A stretch of DNA of 64,000 nucleotides from Lates calcarifer (Eukaryota; Chordata; Actinopteri; Centropomidae). The DNA lies in NCBI RefSeq assembly GCF_001640805.2, contig NC_066838.1, forward strand, positions 3,379,101 to 3,443,100, read 5' to 3'. The translations under genes and the position numbers were made by a program. Shown one piece after another: positions 58,264-64,000 of the stretch (the first letter of the stretch is position 1; each line of letters starts with the position of its first letter). The notes beneath the pieces are model-generated. The model was not told the DNA's origin, did not search any database, and saw only the letters and a program-made list of their open reading frames with translations.

Positions 58264-60661
58264 TACAACAGTGAATGCACATACACTACCTGTGTGTTGG
58301 TTTCCAGTCATGGATACTGTCTGATCATCAGATACTCAAACAATAAACAGAACTACAAATGATAAACATTGGTGTGATGGTGAGTGTACTGTGTTTCATT
58401 AGGAGTGCACATTGGCTCAGATGAAACCAACAAACATAACTGAAAGTGACTTTGTTTCTGTGTGTCAATTACGTCTGAGTGAGAAAAAAGAATGATACTT
58501 TTAACAGGAAAGCAAATGCTGAAAATCAATAAGAGAAATAATCGAACATCTGCTCTCACTGCAGGGAGCCAGTTAACTGCAGTATGTAACGGTAATGGAT
58601 ATTTACTTCCAATAAGTGCTATGGATCTGCTTCACAAACAGGAATTAAAACTGAGCCACGATTAGTTGTTTTTGTTGGGAACGTTTCATAGGATGTGATC
58701 AGGAACACAAATTTCTTAGTGATTTCATCAGCACATTAATTGGAGTTAAATGCCAAAAAAAACCCACAAATAAAATTTAAAGTTGAAGTTGCACTATAAA
58801 AATGTGTTGGTGAATTCAGATTTGAGTCAATTGTGTTTATACAGCCCAAAACAACACATTTGTCTTAAGGGGATTTGTTTTAAAACAAAAACAGCAGTGA
58901 ATTTTTAAACTTAATCTGTCAGTCAAGTTTTTGCTGAGAAGATGTTCATGAAAGCAACAGATCCAATGGAAATGCCAAATGCAGATTAGAACCAATATGT
59001 GCTTTAACTCACCCTTAACAAATACAGAAAGTGAATCAGTTTGTGCCCAGTGTACCTGCATGTGTTTGTTTAAATATGACTCACTCTGAGCAGGGTTTAT
59101 TTTTGAGATACAGACAGATTCTCTATTGTCACTGTATGTACAACTCATTTCAACTCATTTCTGTGGTTGTATTTGCTAACAGTGTTACAGTCCAGCCATT
59201 TAGGAACAAAGTCAATATTTAGAATATCTGCTGAATACAGCTGCTGTGTTATATTTTCCTCATAGTGTGTCATTAATTCAATTACACTGATACAAAAAGG
59301 ATATGCAGAAATACTGGAGAGAACACTTTTCATATGTGAATGTCTCAGGACACATCCAAGTGAACCCAGGGCCTGGCTAGAAAACAACAGAGATGATTAT
59401 ACTGTACAGCACTGAGATTAGATATATTGAGTCGTGGTCCAGAGAGAATGAAGAGGGAGAAAACAAACAAACAAAAAAAAATAAATCACATTCACATTTT
59501 CTCATTTGTACACATGCAGCAGGGGAAATAGCCCTTGTCATGGAAAGGAGCGGGAGTGCAATATGAAGAAAATTAATTCTAAGTTGTCCCATTCCCAGGT
59601 AGGACCAATTTTATGGAGTGACTCGCCACTTCCAGTCAGTCAGATGGAGTATGGTCATGCAGTCACCTGTGAGATACATGTACTATATATAAAAGAAAAG
59701 AAACCGAGACAAAACATTCAAATGATATAAAACACAGGACTAATGGTAAAGAGATTTTCAGAATACATGTTTCTCCCAAGAATGATTCAAATCATCAGCC
59801 TTTCAGTCAGTCATTAACACAGCAGGTAAAGAGAAAACACGGCTAAAAACAGTGGTTAAAAGCATCTGAGCCAACACAAAGAGCCCAGACTTGTTTTTTA
59901 GGTGGTTTGTCCTCAAATAAAAACTACAGTTTTATTGCAGATCTCAGCATTTGGTCTATTGTTGTGGTACTGAATTTTGTGGAAAGTACCGCAACTATTT
60001 ACCAATTGCATGCTGTGGTCACCTGGGGGGAGGAGAGCATGGAAGGCAGGTAGTCGTGATGCAGGGGTGGGGGCCTGTGGGTGACAAGGCAAAAAACCAG
60101 CACAGATTGTCAACAAATGCTCGAGCCAAGATCCTGCTTCAGTGTTTGCTATTGGGTGTGGAGCTGACGTGTTCACAGGACTTTGGGACTACTGAGAAGA
60201 AATGTGGGTGGATTTGATGTCACATCTCTGCCCTCTAGTGGACACTAAGTGTAACAACAGTATATGGGTTAAAACAAGTGCTTCCTAGTGGTTTAGAAAG
60301 AAAGTGGAGGGTAGGAGACAAACAAAACCAAACCAAACTACACATTGTCTTCACTTCCTTCTCTGACAATGTTGTGCCTGCATAACTGTGAGGGTGGGGT
60401 CACCACTATGGCACACATGCTTGGTAATTGGCATGTAGAGAAGCAAGATATGGGGTGCAGTGTTTGATGTGTAAATCTTAGGATGTACAAACATTTAGGT
60501 GTCATCATCATGTTAATATTGAGTTTGTACACACATCATTGTGCTTCTCAGGTAGTCACTGTAGGATAAAACAGGATGTTCCTGCGTTTGATTTGCCCAT
60601 CCATGACTCCCAGGTGTTTTCTTCTCTCTGGTTTCCAGTGTTAATTGTGTGAATGCCTAGT
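57465..60661 (-). other. pard6b: Long 3'UTR of the Par6 gene (inferred)
   Basis: AT-rich, no splice-bounded coding block on either strand, ending at a canonical AATAAA. It holds a (TA)n array and several A/T runs. Other - strand poly(A) hexamers may give shorter forms. A CTCF-like GCCCTCTAGTGGAC lies at 60230-60243. Confidence 0.5.
58207..58258. repeat. (TA)n microsatellite in the Par6 3'UTR
   Basis: About 26 uninterrupted TA units. ORFs crossing it on both strands are Tyr-Ile artefacts. Confidence 0.97.
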
Positions 60662-61584
60662 CTACAGAGTTATAACGGTGCCATCCTCCTCCAGACTCCG
60701 CTTCTCCATTGCTCTGTCTGGCGATGGCGTGGTTGAAGTGGCATTGGCATAGCTTAGTGACCCACTGCTGCCGCTGGCTGGTAGGGTCCCATTAGCGTTG
60801 ATGGAATAGGCGGAGGCGGACGTGGAGGCAGTGCGAAGGTTGAGGTGCGGCTCATACCGAGGCAGCGAGGGCATGCTATAGTTGGAGGGTGCGCGTGTGA
60901 TTGGCTCGGCCTCGCCTCCTGCCTCGATCACCAGGTCCTCGTCGTCCTCATCGCTCTCCAGCTCCCCAACAGGGAAGTTCTGGATGATGTGCGAGGGCAT
61001 GGAAGCCGCAGCACCAACCCCATAGTAGCTGGCACCGCTGTCCGACGAGCGTCCTGAGCTACCAGACGCAGCACCTCCTCCTCCTCCTCCTCCACTACGA
61101 ACAATATTGTTCCGCTGGTTGGCAGGCTTTACGGTGATGATGAGGTTGTGGCTGTTGGCGATCATCATGTCCGTCACCTGATCCAGAGACTTCCCAGCCA
61201 CCTCAATACCGTTCACCTCCAGCACCTCGTCGTTGACTGCTAGCAGGCCGGTGCTCTCCGCCAGCCCACCAGGCACCATGCGAGAGATGAATATCCCCGG
61301 AACCTTCTCCAGGCCTTGTGGGGTGACCCGTACACTGGAGCCATCGCGGATGTAGAAGCCCAGTGGTTTCTCCTGGCCATGTTTGTAGAGGCGAACACGT
61401 CGGTGCGTCTCAGGGAGGATGTCCACATCGATGATGGAGGAGACCGGGCGAAAGTCCTTAGGGAGGCTAATGATGACTGGTGGTTTTTTCCTGTTGGTGT
61501 CAGGCCGCAGAAGAACTGCAGAAAGCACCGTGTTTTTCTTCCTGGTCAGCGAGTCCGTACCAAATGCGGTGTAATCAGCTTCCT
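60662..61584 (-). CDS. pard6b: Par6 polarity protein, last coding exon (semi-CRIB, PDZ, C-terminus)
   Basis: Par6 links Cdc42-GTP to atypical PKC and Par3 at apical junctions. This exon starts after the acceptor TTTTTATTTTGCAG with the AG of a split Glu codon, then [12 protein letters not shown], and ends at TAG: 306 whole codons plus the stop. It holds the semi-CRIB ([20 protein letters not shown]), the PDZ domain ([15 protein letters not shown] to about [10 protein letters not shown]), a glycine/serine run, an acidic block ([13 protein letters not shown]), and a Ser/Thr-rich tail ending [11 protein letters not shown]. The PB1-encoding exons must lie beyond 64000; I did not find them in 61585-64000. 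The tail end and neighbouring arfgef2 (both 20q13 in human) favour pard6b. The [17 protein letters not shown] and QNF...ESDEDD words are closer to PARD6G, so the paralogue is less sure than the family. Confidence 0.9.
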
Positions 61585-62165
61585 CTGCAAAATAAAAAGA
61601 CAGAGGAAGTAAAGAGAGAGAAGAGGAAGACAAAAAGGGAAAAGGATGGCAGAAAGAAGAAGAAGAAGAAACAAAGAGGACGTTAACGAAAGCACGCTGG
61701 GCTCATAACACATCAAGTCATTATTCAGGCTGACATTGTGTTGCATCATGTAGTTTCAGCAGAATGAATAATGCTTCGCAATAGAACAGTTCTCAGCCTG
61801 AGGTATCGCTGCAGGGTGTCTGTGCTGAACACAGACAAGACACTGATCCCCAGAACTCCCCTCAGGTCGTACTGATGCAAAATGCCACACCAGCCAAACG
61901 AGCACACAGTCCAACTCACAGTGCTTCATCGGTACTCTTGATGCTGCCACACGCAAATTAGCCTACATATGCTGCGTACAGCCTCGCAGGTGCATATGGC
62001 GCGCAGGGATGCTGTATTATAGATTTAATGAGCATATGGTTGGTGTCATAGATTGTCCATGTGAAACATCTCTCCTGGGATGCAAGTTTTTTTTCTGGAT
62101 CCAATTAATTATATATTAAAACTGAATAAAGCCAAAAACACAAATCCTGCTCTTGACCAACAGCT

Positions 62166-62624
62166 TTTAAAGGACTAGTCTGACAATTGGGGAAATTGAT
62201 ACTCATTTGTTCTCTTGTCTGAGAGTTAGATAATGATCATATCAAGCTAAAACCAGGAGCCAGTTAGCCTTGCTTAAAGACTGGGAGCACAGGGAAACAG
62301 GTAGCCTGGCTCTGTCTAGAAGTAAATGAATCTGCATGGCAGCACCTCTAAAGATCACTAATTAACACATTATAACCACACAGGTGTTGTGTGCTGGATT
62401 ACTTTGTGGCAGGGAATGCTGACTAGCTGGAGTGTTGTTGATCTAACAAGTAAATCAGTGAGCTGTGAGAGGTGCTGGTAGACTAGGCATTTCCCAGTTT
62501 CCAGTCTTTGCCTCCTCACTGTAGGTTCCTAAACAGATATAAGAGTGGTATCCATCTTCTCATCTAACTCTCAGCAAGAAAGTGAATGAGTGTATTTTCC
62601 AAAATGTCAAACTACTCCTTTAAA
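62166..62624. mobile_element. MITE with about 60-bp terminal inverted repeats
   Basis: Left end TTTAAAGGACTAGTCTGACA and right end (reverse complement) TTTAAAGGAGTAGTTTGACA continue as inverted repeats through ACTCATT and CTGAGAGTTAGAT, about 60 bases with a few mismatches. Inside, AGCCAGTTAGCCTTGCTTAA and GTAGCCTGGCTCTGTC mark a very common teleost repeat. Both ends contain TTAA, which would fit a piggyBac-type target, but this is an inference. No ORF. Confidence 0.75.
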
Positions 62625-63449
62625 GAGTTTTTGGCAGTCTTTGTGTGTGTACACTGTCGGCTACTGTAGACTTTAACCCAGCATGGATCATAATAACACT
62701 CGACCAAGGGCTGGCCAGGTAAGGGAGGGACAAACTGGACCTGAGCTCTATAATAGTTAACCAGCATAATATAAGCAGCTAAACATTAACATGACTTTCA
62801 ATTTCTTTTTTGTTGTTCCCAGACTGATAAACTCAAGTTTTTATCTATTTCTGCTGATGTTTTTAACATTTTCCTTGTCCTAAACTTCTTCACCTTTTAC
62901 TTTTTGCTGTCTTTGCAGCACTCTGTAATCTCTGTTTTTAGATGAAAGTGGTCTATAAATAAAGCTCTGACAATCTTACACTGAACACCCCCACCCCACC
63001 CCACCCCCTTGTATTTGTATTGTGTGTGTGTGTGTGAGTAATCTGGGAAAATATCCACTCAGGTGGCTGATAAAGATTCCAGCTCTCAGGTTCTAACAGG
63101 TATGCATCCCACCACTCCCCTCTCCATCCCTAAAACCAAAACAAAGGATCAATTGTCAGGAGAGAGAGCGGCAGTCTCACATTTCAGTTCCCATGAGGCA
63201 CAAGTCTAGTGTATACACATTTACTATATCTTTGCCAGCCCTGACCTTATGGGCCAACTCCACATGTGAACAAAAGTTACAATCATCACAACAGCTTCAT
63301 AAGAGTCTATAAGGTCAAAATGGTGAGACACAAGTTTGATCATCCAAGCTCTGTTCTTGTTCTAACTGTTCTTTCTACATGCATTGCCATGCACAAAAAC
63401 AGGTCCATAAAAAGGAGCAGGAAAGGTGCACAGGTGGATTTTGCATGCG

Positions 63450-63481
63450 CACGCACGCACACACACACACACACACACACA
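63450..63481. repeat. (CA)n microsatellite with CG-containing start
   Basis: CACGCACGCACACACA... about 15 units in the Par6 intron. Confidence 0.95.
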
Positions 63482-64000
63482 GTCTCTCTCCATCACTGAC
63501 ACAAGGGTTGTTCTTGCAGTGCAATCATGCATAGGAGAAGGCAACCCTCCACATCTCATTTCACTCTTTCTAGACTTCTTTTCATCTTAACCATCCCTCC
63601 ATCTCCAGCATATGAAAGACCAGACCTGACAATAGAGTCATAGTTGAAGAAAAAGAATGTGCTGGTCCCTCAGGGCCACTCACAGGCACACACATGGCAC
63701 AGAGATGCTGTTCTGGCATCAAATGGTATAAGCATGCAGCTTCTTGACAACAGCACGTGTAACTCAACACACACATGGAAACAAGAAATGCAAGCATCTG
63801 CAAGCCCACACAAGCAGGTGTTCATTTAGATACACACAGCACATGGGTATCTATGAGGTTTATCTGTGGCTAGTGATGATGCCTGAGCCCTAATGAACAG
63901 CAGCATAGAGAAACCCAATACCCTGACAAACCATAGCTACATTAGAGCTCATTAGAGCACACAGCCAAAGCTCTCAGTCTAATTGGCTACAAAGGCCTAC

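Larger units (their letters stand above)
61585..64000 (-). other. pard6b: Par6 intron (part)
   Basis: From the acceptor at 61585 to the window edge. It contains a purine-rich tract (61595-61680), a MITE-like element (62166-62624), a C-rich run (62985-63008) and a (CA)n array (63450-63481). No PB1-domain exon or other coding exon was recognised. Confidence 0.7.

Noticed and set aside
60338..60532. 64-codon - strand ORF downstream of the Par6 stop
   Set aside because: Lies in the 3'UTR without splice or domain evidence.

Overview
This window is nuclear DNA from a ray-finned (teleost) fish. Genes are split into short exons with GT-AG introns. Introns carry CA/TA microsatellites and several dispersed repeats of the kind common in teleosts. 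The proteins are clearly vertebrate but differ from mammalian ones in fish-like ways. There are no bacterial operons, plasmids, phages or CRISPR arrays.

Four protein genes are supported. (1) The last two coding exons of a cytochrome c oxidase subunit 4 gene, called cox4i2 from its neighbour, on + at 444-1075. (2) bcl2l1 (Bcl-xL), complete on -, with coding exons 27488-28042 and 6342-6485 separated by a 21-kb intron. (3) arfgef2 (BIG2, a Sec7 Arf-GEF), complete on -. I placed all 39 coding exons between 56866 and 34681; their phases join without a break into 1,850 codons plus a stop. (4) The 3' coding exon of a Par6 gene (semi-CRIB, PDZ and tail), probably pard6b, on - at 60662-61584; its earlier exons lie beyond the right edge.

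cox4i2 and bcl2l1 converge tail to tail. bcl2l1, arfgef2 and pard6b are head to tail on -. Human COX4I2-BCL2L1 (20q11) and ARFGEF2/PARD6B (20q13) lie on the same chromosome arm, so this fish region looks like a compact version of human 20q synteny. The genes have unrelated roles (respiration, apoptosis control, Golgi/endosome traffic, cell polarity); their order reflects ancestry, not a shared pathway.

The non-coding part holds a 273-bp foldback element, a TA-flanked 238-bp MITE, a 459-bp MITE with long inverted ends, a tRNA-derived SINE, four copies of one AT-rich dispersed repeat, and several copies of another. The least explained part is 14.7-17.9 kb inside the large bcl2l1 intron. There, exon-like open blocks with plausible splice sites lie on + and may be a nested gene or its remains; I do not recognise the protein. 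The 57.0-57.45 kb gap between the pard6b poly(A) signal and the arfgef2 start is very short and contains a CTCF-like site, an E-box and a small upstream ORF.
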